This document shows, piece after piece, positions 1 through 7,258 of a stretch of 64,000 nucleotides of DNA. The DNA comes from Gordonia rubripertincta (GTDB lineage: Bacteria > Actinomycetota > Actinomycetes > Mycobacteriales > Mycobacteriaceae). The notes under the pieces were generated by a model that searched no databases, was not told where the DNA came from, and worked only from the letters and a program-made list of their open reading frames with translations. Position numbers and translations under genes: made by a program. Positions within the stretch are counted from its first letter, which is position 1, and each line of letters begins with the position of its first letter. The stretch covers positions 2,666,001 through 2,730,000 of the forward strand of contig NZ_CP136136.1 in NCBI RefSeq assembly GCF_038024875.1, read 5' to 3'.

Positions 1-237
1 GCCGAGTTCGCGAACTCGCCGATCTCGGTGTCGATCGTGGCGCCCGGTTACATCGAGACCGACATCAACCGGGGCGTGAAGACCTCGCTGATGGTCGACA
101 CCGACACGGGCGTCGACGCCATGGTCGCCGCGATCGAGGCCGAGAAGGCCTGGGCACCGGTCCCCGCCTGGCCGTGGACGCCGATCGCGGCGGCCCTCAA
201 GTACCTGCCGGGGTCGATCAGTCGACGGATGATCTGA
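1..237 (+). CDS. Short-chain dehydrogenase/reductase, C-terminal fragment (5' end outside the window)
   Basis: The open frame runs in from base 1 and ends at a TGA at 235-237, giving 78 residues. The sequence VSIVAPGYIETDIN is the conserved C-terminal segment of classical SDR oxidoreductases, where the PG-x-I-x-T motif follows the last Rossmann strand and contacts the cofactor. The catalytic YxxxK and the N-terminal TGxxxGIG motif would lie upstream, outside the window. The remaining tail is short and Trp/Pro-rich and ends in Arg-Arg-Met-Ile. The substrate cannot be inferred. The next gene is convergent. Confidence 0.75.
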   Translation, partial: AEFANSPISVSIVAPGYIETDINRGVKTSLMVDTDTGVDAMVAAIEAEKAWAPVPAWPWTPIAAALKYLPGSISRRMI

Positions 238-245
238 GCACTGCG

Positions 246-316
246 CCGTTGTGGATGCCGTTCATCAGTCCGCGGGCGATTGCCACCCGCTGCCGCTGAC
301 CACCTGACCAGGGCGA
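246..316 (-). pseudogene. Relic of an ABC transporter ATPase (signature-motif fragment)
   Basis: Read on the minus strand, this gap encodes SGGQRQRVAIARGLM, which matches the ABC signature (LSGGQ) and the helix after it in ABC ATPases. Before and after this stretch the reading loses all similarity: there is no Walker B and no D-loop. It therefore looks like a remnant of a deleted transporter gene rather than a working gene. The match is long enough that chance is unlikely, but it rests on about 15 codons only. Confidence 0.6.
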
Positions 317-850
317 CTACTGCCAGTAGCTTTCGTCGAACACCTCGTCGGGGATCTCGTCGCCCGGTTCGACGCCGAGTTTCTCGAGTCGTCCCATGAT
401 CACGGCGGCGGTGGCCACGAAGGTCACGAGATCTTCTGAGTCGACCGATCTTTCGGCTGGATCACCGCCGAGGAACTCGTACAGCGCCGGCGGTACGCAG
501 GCGCCCATGTCGAGTGCGCGGGTTCCTGTGGCGGTCCGCCAGGCGTCGAAGCTCGCCACGTCGACGGCTTCGGCGACCTCGCCCGTCCGAACCGCGGCCA
601 GGACGTCGTCGAGGGTCGCCAGCTCACCCGACGATCCGCTGGACGCGTCGAACCCGAGTACCGTTTCGGCGTCGACGGACTCGTCCTCGGCGAGGGTGAA
701 GTAGACGACCCCACGCCAGTCCGAGGCCAGCGCCTCGATGTCGGTCCGTCCGAAGATGTCGCCCAGCAACTCGCTGACCTGCTCGCGGCGGCGACTCCCG
801 AACAGCTGGAATGCGCCCGACGCCACGATCTGTCCCTGCTTGTTCGCCAC
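317..850 (-). CDS. Uncharacterised protein resembling DUF1851/Tdi1-type immunity proteins
   Basis: A 177-residue acidic soluble protein with a GTG start, no signal peptide and no membrane segment. Residues about 28-50 (FGRTDIEALASDWRGVVYFT) resemble the start of the DUF1851/Tdi1 fold. Near residues 118-160 it has the pattern 'PPALYEFLGGDPAERS', then an acidic stretch, a helix and P-G-D-E-I, which recalls the P-x-FLGG-x-D-N segment of that family. Family membership is my reading of these patterns, not a database result. Members often act as immunity proteins for type VI or other polymorphic toxins, but no toxin gene is adjacent here. It lies 20 bp downstream of a lipoprotein gene on the same strand, so the two are probably co-transcribed. 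Confidence 0.5.
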   Translation of the reverse strand: MANKQGQIVASGAFQLFGSRRREQVSELLGDIFGRTDIEALASDWRGVVYFTLAEDESVDAETVLGFDASSGSSGELATLDDVLAAVRTGEVAEAVDVASFDAWRTATGTRALDMGACVPPALYEFLGGDPAERSVDSEDLVTFVATAAVIMGRLEKLGVEPGDEIPDEVFDESYWQ

Positions 851-870
851 AGACCGTCACCTTACGCACG

Positions 871-1395
871 TCAGTCGTCGATGCCGAGCACGACCACGCG
901 GCCTGTCGACGGCGACAGATACACCGTCGCCTGCCATTCGCTCGATGAGAACGCGTCGTCGACGTGTGGCCCACCCACGAAATCGCCGGCCGGGATGACG
1001 TCGCGCAGGTCGGCGGCCACCGAGTCGGGCGCCGAGACAGGCACAGCGTGGTACTCATCGGCCCAGGCGGTTACTCGGTCGGGGCCGACATCGACGACGG
1101 CGTCGAACCAGTAGGTGGTGGGACCGGGCACACGCTCGGAAGCGCCGGGTGCGGACCCGAGCGTTCCGGCCACCCAGCCGTCGACGTTCCCGTCGGCGAG
1201 CAGCGGGAACCGGATTGCGACCGGCTCGATGTCCCTGCTGGGACCGGCGGTCACGACCTTGGCCAATGGCAACGTGGAGGTCGAGGTCCTGGGCGCACGG
1301 TCGACAGGATCGCCGGGCGTGCAGCCGACGCCCACGAGAGCCAGTGCGGTGACCGCGAATCCAGCCGCGAGTCGTCGAATCCGTTGTGGCAGCAT
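871..1395 (-). CDS. Putative secreted lipoprotein
   Basis: A 174-residue protein with a basic N-terminus (MLPQRIRR), a hydrophobic stretch and a lipobox ending LVGVGC. Cys25 would be lipidated and the mature protein anchored outside the membrane. The mature part has no motif I recognise: a Thr/Ser linker, then a small domain with scattered Asp and Val. A TAGCGT -10-like box lies six bases before the ATG, suggesting a leaderless transcript. The immunity-like gene follows after 20 bp. Both are small, and whether they act together is unknown. Confidence 0.7.
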   Translation of the reverse strand: MLPQRIRRLAAGFAVTALALVGVGCTPGDPVDRAPRTSTSTLPLAKVVTAGPSRDIEPVAIRFPLLADGNVDGWVAGTLGSAPGASERVPGPTTYWFDAVVDVGPDRVTAWADEYHAVPVSAPDSVAADLRDVIPAGDFVGGPHVDDAFSSSEWQATVYLSPSTGRVVVLGIDD

Positions 1396-1401
1396 TCCGC
1401 C

Positions 1402-1407
1402 ACGCTA
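1402..1407 (-). promoter_or_regulatory. -10 box of a probable leaderless promoter for the lipoprotein gene
   Basis: On the minus strand TAGCGT (TANNNT type) is followed by six bases and then the ATG at 1395, the spacing expected when transcription begins at the start codon. No Shine-Dalgarno sequence is needed in that case. It matches the layout seen at several other genes in this window. Confidence 0.45.
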
Positions 1408-1506
1408 GCCTCCCGCGACACCGCTTCCCATCCGCTTATTGGATCCGATGAGCGCGAGGGAACTGGCCGGGCGGGAAGGAAACCTGCACGCGGGAGCGGC
1501 CGACCC

Positions 1507-3204
1507 TCAGACCGCGCGACCCCGGTGCCTGCGGTACCAGGCGACCAGCTCATTGGTCGACGAATCGGCGTCGGCGGCGGGCGCGTCGGCCTGGGTGATG
1601 GTGCCCAGCAGCGCCTTTGCCTGGGTTTTGCCGAGTTCGACGCCCCACTGGTCGAACGGGTTGATCCCCCAGACGGCGCCCTCGACGAAGACCTGGTGTT
1701 CGTACAGGGCGACCAGCTGTCCGATCACCGAGGGCGTCAGCCGGGGAGCGAGGATCGAGGTGCTGGGACGGTTACCCGGCATCACCTTGTGCGCCACCAC
1801 ATGTGCGGGCACCCCCTCGTCGGCGATCTCGTCGGCGGTCTTGCCGAAGGCGAGCACCTTGGTCTGCGCGAAGTAGTTGCTCATCAGCAGGTCGTGCATC
1901 GACCCTGACCCGTCGGGGCCTGCGGGTAGGTCGTCGGTGGGCTCGGCGAAACCGATGAAGTCGGCCGGTACGATCCGCGTGCCCTGGTGTAGGAGCTGGT
2001 AGAAGGCGTGCTGGCCGTTGGTTCCCGGTTCGCCCCAGAAGATCTCGCCGGTGTCGGTGGTGACGTGGTGTCCGCTCGCGGTCACCGACTTGCCGTTCGA
2101 TTCCATCGTCAGCTGTTGCAGGTAGGCGGCGAAACGCGCCATGTCGTTGCTGTAGGGGAGGACAGCCCGGGTGCCGATGTCCCAGAAGTTGTTGTACCAG
2201 AGGCCGATCAGGCCCAGGATGACCGGTGCGTTCTGTTCGAGCGGCCGGGTGCGGAAGTGTTCGTCGACAAGATGGAATCCCTCGAGGAACTCGGCGAAGC
2301 GCTCCTTGCCGATCGCGGCCATCACCGACAGGCCGATCGCCGAGTCGACGGAGTAGCGTCCGCCCACCCAGTCCCAGAAGCCGAACATGTGGGTGGTGTC
2401 GATGCCGAACTTCGCCACCTCGTCGGCGTTGGTGCTCACCGCGACGAAATGCTTTGCCACCGCCTCGGTCCCGGCGTCGAGGGCCTGCAGCAGCCAGCTC
2501 CGCGCGGCCGCCGCGTTGGTCAGCGTCTCGAGAGTGGTGAAGGTCTTCGACGCGATGATGAACAGGGTGGTCTCGGGGTCGAGACCGTCGAGGGTGCCGA
2601 CCATGTCCGCGGGATCGACGTTCGAGACGAAGTGGCAGCGGATACCGTCGTCGACGTAGTGGCGAAGCGCCTGGTACACCATGACCGGTCCCAGATCCGA
2701 TCCGCCGATGCCGATGTTCACCACATCGGTGATGCGTTTTCCGGTGTGGCCCTTCCATTCTCCGCTGCGGAGACGGTCGGTGAACTCGCCCATCCGGGTG
2801 AGGACCTCGTGCACGTCGGCGACCACGTCCTGCCCGTCCACGGTGAGTGTCGCGTCGGCGGGCAGACGAAGAGCGGTGTGCAGGACGGCGCGGTCCTCCG
2901 AGGTGTTGATGTGCGCCCCGGCGAACATGTCGTCGCGGCTCTCCTCCAGCCCGACCTCGCGCGCCAGGCTCATGAGCAGTTCGAGCGTCTCCCGCGTCAC
3001 CCGGTGCTTGGAGTAGTCGATGTGCAGATCGCCGACGTCGACGGTCAGTTCGCGGCCGCGCTCGGGATCGATCGCGAACACCTCGCGCAGATGCATGGCG
3101 TACACATGCGGCTGGTGCGCGGCGAGAGCCTGCCAGGACTGTGTTGCGGTGATGTCGCCGTGGTCGGTGCCGGTGAAGTCGCTGCCGGGTGCCTGCGTGC
3201 TCAT
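1507..3204 (-). CDS. pgi: Glucose-6-phosphate isomerase
   Basis: This enzyme interconverts glucose 6-phosphate and fructose 6-phosphate in the cytoplasm. The protein is 565 residues, near the usual 550 for bacterial PGI. Both family signatures are present: DWVGGRYSVDSAIG in the middle and INPFDQWGVELGK near the C-terminus, carrying the catalytic Lys. HAFYQLLHQG, with the active-site His, and the Glu-containing GRYS region are also visible. I chose the ATG at 3204 over an in-frame TTG at 3213 because TAGGGT lies eight bases upstream, a leaderless arrangement. The divergent chorismate mutase/membrane-protein junction lies upstream. In mycobacteria pgi and chorismate mutase are also neighbours. 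Confidence 0.97.
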   Translation of the reverse strand: MSTQAPGSDFTGTDHGDITATQSWQALAAHQPHVYAMHLREVFAIDPERGRELTVDVGDLHIDYSKHRVTRETLELLMSLAREVGLEESRDDMFAGAHINTSEDRAVLHTALRLPADATLTVDGQDVVADVHEVLTRMGEFTDRLRSGEWKGHTGKRITDVVNIGIGGSDLGPVMVYQALRHYVDDGIRCHFVSNVDPADMVGTLDGLDPETTLFIIASKTFTTLETLTNAAAARSWLLQALDAGTEAVAKHFVAVSTNADEVAKFGIDTTHMFGFWDWVGGRYSVDSAIGLSVMAAIGKERFAEFLEGFHLVDEHFRTRPLEQNAPVILGLIGLWYNNFWDIGTRAVLPYSNDMARFAAYLQQLTMESNGKSVTASGHHVTTDTGEIFWGEPGTNGQHAFYQLLHQGTRIVPADFIGFAEPTDDLPAGPDGSGSMHDLLMSNYFAQTKVLAFGKTADEIADEGVPAHVVAHKVMPGNRPSTSILAPRLTPSVIGQLVALYEHQVFVEGAVWGINPFDQWGVELGKTQAKALLGTITQADAPAADADSSTNELVAWYRRHRGRAV

Positions 3205-3212
3205 GACACCCA

Positions 3213-3218
3213 ACCCTA
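3213..3218 (-). promoter_or_regulatory. -10 box upstream of pgi
   Basis: TAGGGT on the minus strand stands eight bases before the pgi ATG. This spacing suggests a leaderless or near-leaderless transcript. It is also the reason for preferring the ATG at 3204 over the TTG that lies inside the box. Confidence 0.4.
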
Positions 3219-3278
3219 TGTCGTCGGCGTCTCCACCGCGACGGTCGTCACACCCGGCGGTGAAACTTCACCGTGGCG

Positions 3279-3638
3279 TCAGCGGCCGAGGGGACCCCGG
3301 CCGAGTCGGAGGAGGAGCATCGCGAGGGTGTGACCCTCCTTGCCGAGTTCGGCGAACCGGTCGATGACCTTGACCTCGCGGCTGTGCACGAGTCGCGGAC
3401 CGCCCGACGCCATGCGCGCGGCGCCGATCTTCTTCGAGACCGCCGAGCGTCGTTTGATCGCACCGAGGATGACGGCATCGAGCCGGTCGATCTCGAGGCG
3501 CAGCTCGTCGATGTCGTCCGGCAGGTCGTCGACGTCCGAGGTCAGCTGGTACTTCTCGAGATCGATCGTGTTCTCGAAGGACGTCGGAGTCGACTGTCGG
3601 GGCTCGTCGGATCCGGAGCTCGGGCTGCGATCGGTCAC
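3279..3638 (-). CDS. Chorismate mutase, AroQ type (intracellular)
   Basis: A 119-residue protein that converts chorismate to prephenate for Phe and Tyr synthesis. The segment from about residue 40, 'IDELRLEIDRLDAVILGAIK', followed by RRSAVSKKIGAARMASG, is the long first helix of the AroQ fold with its active-site Arg and Lys. The C-terminal LLLRLGRGPLGR closely matches the M. tuberculosis Rv0948c tail, which is known to contact DAHP synthase. A longer frame reaches 3695, but the GTG at 3638 avoids overlap with the divergent gene and gives a family-like length. It has no signal peptide, so it is the cytoplasmic rather than the secreted form. Confidence 0.9.
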   Translation of the reverse strand: MTDRSPSSGSDEPRQSTPTSFENTIDLEKYQLTSDVDDLPDDIDELRLEIDRLDAVILGAIKRRSAVSKKIGAARMASGGPRLVHSREVKVIDRFAELGKEGHTLAMLLLRLGRGPLGR

Positions 3639-3676
3639 GGCCTGATTTTGCCACGGCGCACCTCCCCGGCCCGCCG

Positions 3677-5506
3677 GTGCCCACGACATGGACACTGGAG
3701 CGCATGCTCAACGCGCGCATGATGTCGATGATCGCGGTCGCCCTGATCGCCGGACAGCTGATCATCCGGGGGTGGCTCGTCGCGACCGGCAACTTCTACT
3801 GGGACGATCTGGTGCTGATCGCCCGGGCCTCGTCGAATCCGATCCTGTCCTGGGAGTACCTGGGGCACAGCCACGACGGCCATTTCATGCCGGCGGCCTT
3901 CCTGCTGGCCGGGGTGGCCACCTGGCTGGCGCCGGTCAACTGGGCGCTCCCCGCGCTGACGCTGATCGTCCTGCAGGCGATCGCGTCGGTCGCGGTGTGG
4001 CGGATGATCCGCGTCATCGCACCCGCGGCCCGCGCCGGTGCGCTGGTGGCGCTGGCGTTCTATCTGTTCAGCCCGATGACGGTGCCCGCCTTCGCCTGGT
4101 GGGCGTCGGGCCTCAACACGTTGCCGATGCAGGCGGCACTGGCGTGGATCGTCGTCGACGCCGTGGGACTCGCGCGGGGAGACATCGACCCGGAACGACG
4201 CCGGGCGGTGTGGATCCGCTCGACGGTGGTCTTCGTTGTCGCGCTGGCCTTCTTCGAGAAGTCGTTGTTCATCCTCCCGATCGCCTTTGTCGCCGCGGTG
4301 CTCGCGAGCGGTGCGGGACGGACCGCGCTGACCGCGACCCTGCGCGCCGGCCGCGAGTTGTGGTCGTCGCTCGCCGTGGTGACCGCGCTCTGGGTCGTCG
4401 TGTACTTCGTCACCGCCGATCCCTTCGCGGGCAACCATTCGGTCGGCCAGACCGCGCGACTGGTGTGGCGGTCGGTGAACCACGCCATCGTGCCGTCGCT
4501 GGTCGGCGGCCCGTGGGAGTGGGACCGGTGGACGCCGGGCCCGCCCACCGGTTTCCCCGCAACCTGGATGATCGTCGCCGGCTGGCTGGTGTTGGCGGCG
4601 GTCACGTGGTGGGCGGTCACCCGCAGGCGTGGGGCGGTACCGATCATCGCGTTCGCCGCGCTGTACGCGGTGGCCGCCCAGATCCCGGTGATGTGGAACC
4701 GCTCGAGCCCGGAGACCGCGGTCGCTCTCGCCCAGCACATGCGGTACCTGCCCGACACCGCGCTCGTCTTCGCCATCGCGATCGCGCTGCTGGCCGGTGC
4801 CCGGTCGACGACCGCGTCCCCCCCGGAACGCCGCCACTCTGCCGAGGAGAAGTCGCCCGCTGTGCTGCTCGTGCCGGTTGTCGCTGCGCTCGCGATGGTG
4901 TCGGCGGTGGTCTCGCTCGTGTCGTTCTCCGCGTCGTGGCGCGACAATCCCACCGGCGACTACCTGAAGACGGCGGTCGCGACCCTGCACGACAACGCCG
5001 AAGCGACGCTGCTGGATCAGTCGGTCCCGCTGGAGATCCTGCAACCGGTCGTCTACCCGGACAATCAGATCAGCCGCATCTTCGGTCGCGTCGATCCGCG
5101 ACCGGAGTTCGGTACCAGCACCGACCGGCTCCTCGTCCTCGACACCGCGGGCAACGCGGTGCCCGGCGGGGTGACCCAGCGACGGCTCGTCGGTGCGGGA
5201 CTCGGCAACTGTGCCCGGCCGGAGATCTCGGGGCCGACGCGCCTGGCACTCGACGGCCCGTTGTTCCCGTGGCCGTGGACCGTCGCACTGAGCTACTGCG
5301 CCACCCGCGACGGCGAGGTCGAGATGAAGCTCGACGGTGGAAAGGCCGTGCGCGTACCGGTCCGTTCGGGCCTCGGCTCCATCTACGTCCGCCTCGACGG
5401 CGGCGGCGACGCGATCTCGATACGCCCGGTGACCGCAGGCCTACGACTCCACACCGGCGCCGGCCGGGTCGGCGAGGCGGTCGAGGCGCGCTTCGCCGGC
5501 GGATGA
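3677..5506 (+). CDS. Polytopic membrane protein, possible GT-C-fold glycosyltransferase
   Basis: A protein of about 609 residues with roughly ten hydrophobic segments in its first two thirds, followed by a soluble C-terminal part (from about residue 410) that would lie outside the membrane. The first loop holds FYWDD, placed like the acidic DD/DxD motif in loop 1 of GT-C glycosyltransferases that use polyprenyl-phosphate sugars. A membrane-proximal FFEKS and the pair HMRYLPDTA also look conserved. The glycosyltransferase call is an inference from topology and this motif. The start is uncertain: GTG at 3677, or ATG at 3704 preceded by GGAG at short spacing. It diverges from chorismate mutase and ends 1 bp from the convergent neighbour. 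Confidence 0.6.
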   Translation: MPTTWTLERMLNARMMSMIAVALIAGQLIIRGWLVATGNFYWDDLVLIARASSNPILSWEYLGHSHDGHFMPAAFLLAGVATWLAPVNWALPALTLIVLQAIASVAVWRMIRVIAPAARAGALVALAFYLFSPMTVPAFAWWASGLNTLPMQAALAWIVVDAVGLARGDIDPERRRAVWIRSTVVFVVALAFFEKSLFILPIAFVAAVLASGAGRTALTATLRAGRELWSSLAVVTALWVVVYFVTADPFAGNHSVGQTARLVWRSVNHAIVPSLVGGPWEWDRWTPGPPTGFPATWMIVAGWLVLAAVTWWAVTRRRGAVPIIAFAALYAVAAQIPVMWNRSSPETAVALAQHMRYLPDTALVFAIAIALLAGARSTTASPPERRHSAEEKSPAVLLVPVVAALAMVSAVVSLVSFSASWRDNPTGDYLKTAVATLHDNAEATLLDQSVPLEILQPVVYPDNQISRIFGRVDPRPEFGTSTDRLLVLDTAGNAVPGGVTQRRLVGAGLGNCARPEISGPTRLALDGPLFPWPWTVALSYCATRDGEVEMKLDGGKAVRVPVRSGLGSIYVRLDGGGDAISIRPVTAGLRLHTGAGRVGEAVEARFAGG

Positions 5507-5507
5507 C

Positions 5508-7064
5508 CTACTCGTAGAAGTAGGCGCTGACGTGGTCGGTCTGCCCCTCGGAAGCGATCAGCGCACGCAGCGCTGACGCCGCCTCCGGCTCGTTGACGAA
5601 GTAGACGACCTGCACGTCCCCGGCGGCCTCGACCTGCTCACCGATCTGCTTCTTGAGCACCTCGGTGCCCTCCCAACTCGGGTCGAAACTGCCGCCGCTG
5701 ATGTGCTCTTTGTAACCCGGACCGAAGGTGATGTGCAGGTTGCCGTCGGTGCCGATGCCGTCGAAGAGATACTCGCCGCGCTTGACCGCGTAGTAGCTGG
5801 GGAGGCCGGTGATCCCGGCGCCGTAGCGGGCCTGGTCGGGGCTCTTGTTGCCGGTGCGGACGTAGACGACCTCGGTGTTGGTCTGCTTCTCGTTGTCGTC
5901 GATCAGCTTGTTGAGATCGGCCTCGGTGGTGTCCAGGAAGGCCAGGTACGTGTAGGCCGAACGCGGTCCGATCGACGAGTTCGCCGGCAGGTTGGTCGCC
6001 GTACACCTCGTGGTGGCGGTGCGGCCGAAGTCGACGCGCACGACCGGCTTGCACTCGCCGCCCAGCGCGCCCGCGGGACGACCGCCGACCGCGAAGTTCA
6101 GGGTCATGCCGTAGTTGAAGTGGCCGGTGACGTCGTCGGCCCACGGGATACCGGAGACGGAGAAGTCGTAGGCGCAGGCCGCGGTGGTGCACTCGCCGAC
6201 GAGGCGCGGGGTGACGACCGGCTGCTTGGCCCACAGGCCCGGTGCCGGCGCCGACAGCAGATCGCCGACGAGTGCGCGCTGATTGGCGAACACCTTCTGC
6301 GCCTGGTCGGCCGGCTGCAGGCTCACCGAGGTGTCGATGTCGTAGGTCGCCGATCCCTGCTTGGACTGCCCCTTGACGTTGGTGACGTTCTTGGACTCGG
6401 GGTCGAAGGTGACCTCCCAGCTGCCGACCTTCACCTTGTTGTCCCCGACGAACTCGATGGGCGGATCGCTCGTGGGCCAGCGGCGGGCGTCGGGGGTGCC
6501 CTTGTTCGGGGCCGGCAGTTCGACGCCGAGCTGCGGTTCGGAACCGAACTCGACGTTGCCGATGTCGCCGGCCAGGTTGTCCGGGCCGAGGATGGTCCCG
6601 AAGCGGGGAAGACTGGTGAACCGCGTCGACGCCCACTTGTTGTCCAGCGGTGCCATGTCGAGGTTCAGCTTCTCGTCGGCGACGAGCAGCTCGTTCCACA
6701 GCGAGGTGGGCGCGCTGATGTACGGATTGTTGCTGATCTGGCGGTATTCGCCCTGTTCGGAACCCAGCGACACCGTGCCCTCGGCGGTGTTCGACGTCGT
6801 CACGATCAGATCGCTGAACTCGACCGTGCCTTCGCCGCGGGCGTCGTCGTACTTGTAGGCGACCTTGCCGGTGTACTTGGCCGCGGGGCTCGTCGCCATC
6901 TTGAAGAGCACCTCGTCGAGGCTCTTCTGCGCGCGGAACGCGGCGGTCGGTTCGACCGTGCCCGCGCTGCTGAACGGCACGAACGACAGGATCAGGGCGA
7001 CCACGAGAGCCAGCGCTCCGACACCGAGGGTGATGGCGGCGGGGGCAATCGACGGTCTCTTCAT
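5508..7064 (-). CDS. Membrane-anchored secreted protein of unknown function
   Basis: A 518-residue protein with one N-terminal membrane segment (about residues 8-33, ending in SFVPFSSAG) that could be an uncleaved signal anchor. The rest is hydrophilic, beta-rich in character, and has two Cys pairs (GECTTAAC; GGECK with TTRC) that could form disulfides outside the cell. I chose the ATG at 7064 because AGAGG lies at proper spacing, and the 35 residues upstream of it do not look like a coding start. The C-terminus holds GAGITGLPSYYAVKRGEYLF and a Tyr-rich end. I do not recognise the family. Its 3' end abuts the convergent membrane gene. Confidence 0.65.
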   Translation of the reverse strand: MKRPSIAPAAITLGVGALALVVALILSFVPFSSAGTVEPTAAFRAQKSLDEVLFKMATSPAAKYTGKVAYKYDDARGEGTVEFSDLIVTTSNTAEGTVSLGSEQGEYRQISNNPYISAPTSLWNELLVADEKLNLDMAPLDNKWASTRFTSLPRFGTILGPDNLAGDIGNVEFGSEPQLGVELPAPNKGTPDARRWPTSDPPIEFVGDNKVKVGSWEVTFDPESKNVTNVKGQSKQGSATYDIDTSVSLQPADQAQKVFANQRALVGDLLSAPAPGLWAKQPVVTPRLVGECTTAACAYDFSVSGIPWADDVTGHFNYGMTLNFAVGGRPAGALGGECKPVVRVDFGRTATTRCTATNLPANSSIGPRSAYTYLAFLDTTEADLNKLIDDNEKQTNTEVVYVRTGNKSPDQARYGAGITGLPSYYAVKRGEYLFDGIGTDGNLHITFGPGYKEHISGGSFDPSWEGTEVLKKQIGEQVEAAGDVQVVYFVNEPEAASALRALIASEGQTDHVSAYFYE

Positions 7065-7258
7065 GGTCGCCTCTTTCGGTCGCCGAGGCTCGCCAACCGC
7101 ATCGACGGGCGCCCCGAGCCAGTGATACCGGGTCATCGTAGCCGCGGGACCAGGCATCTCGGGTGTCAACGCACGGGGTGGTCGAGCGATCGGACGACGG
7201 GCATCCGGCCCAAGGCCGACGGGGCGGTGTCGGTGCGGGCGGGTAGCCTGGACTACCG

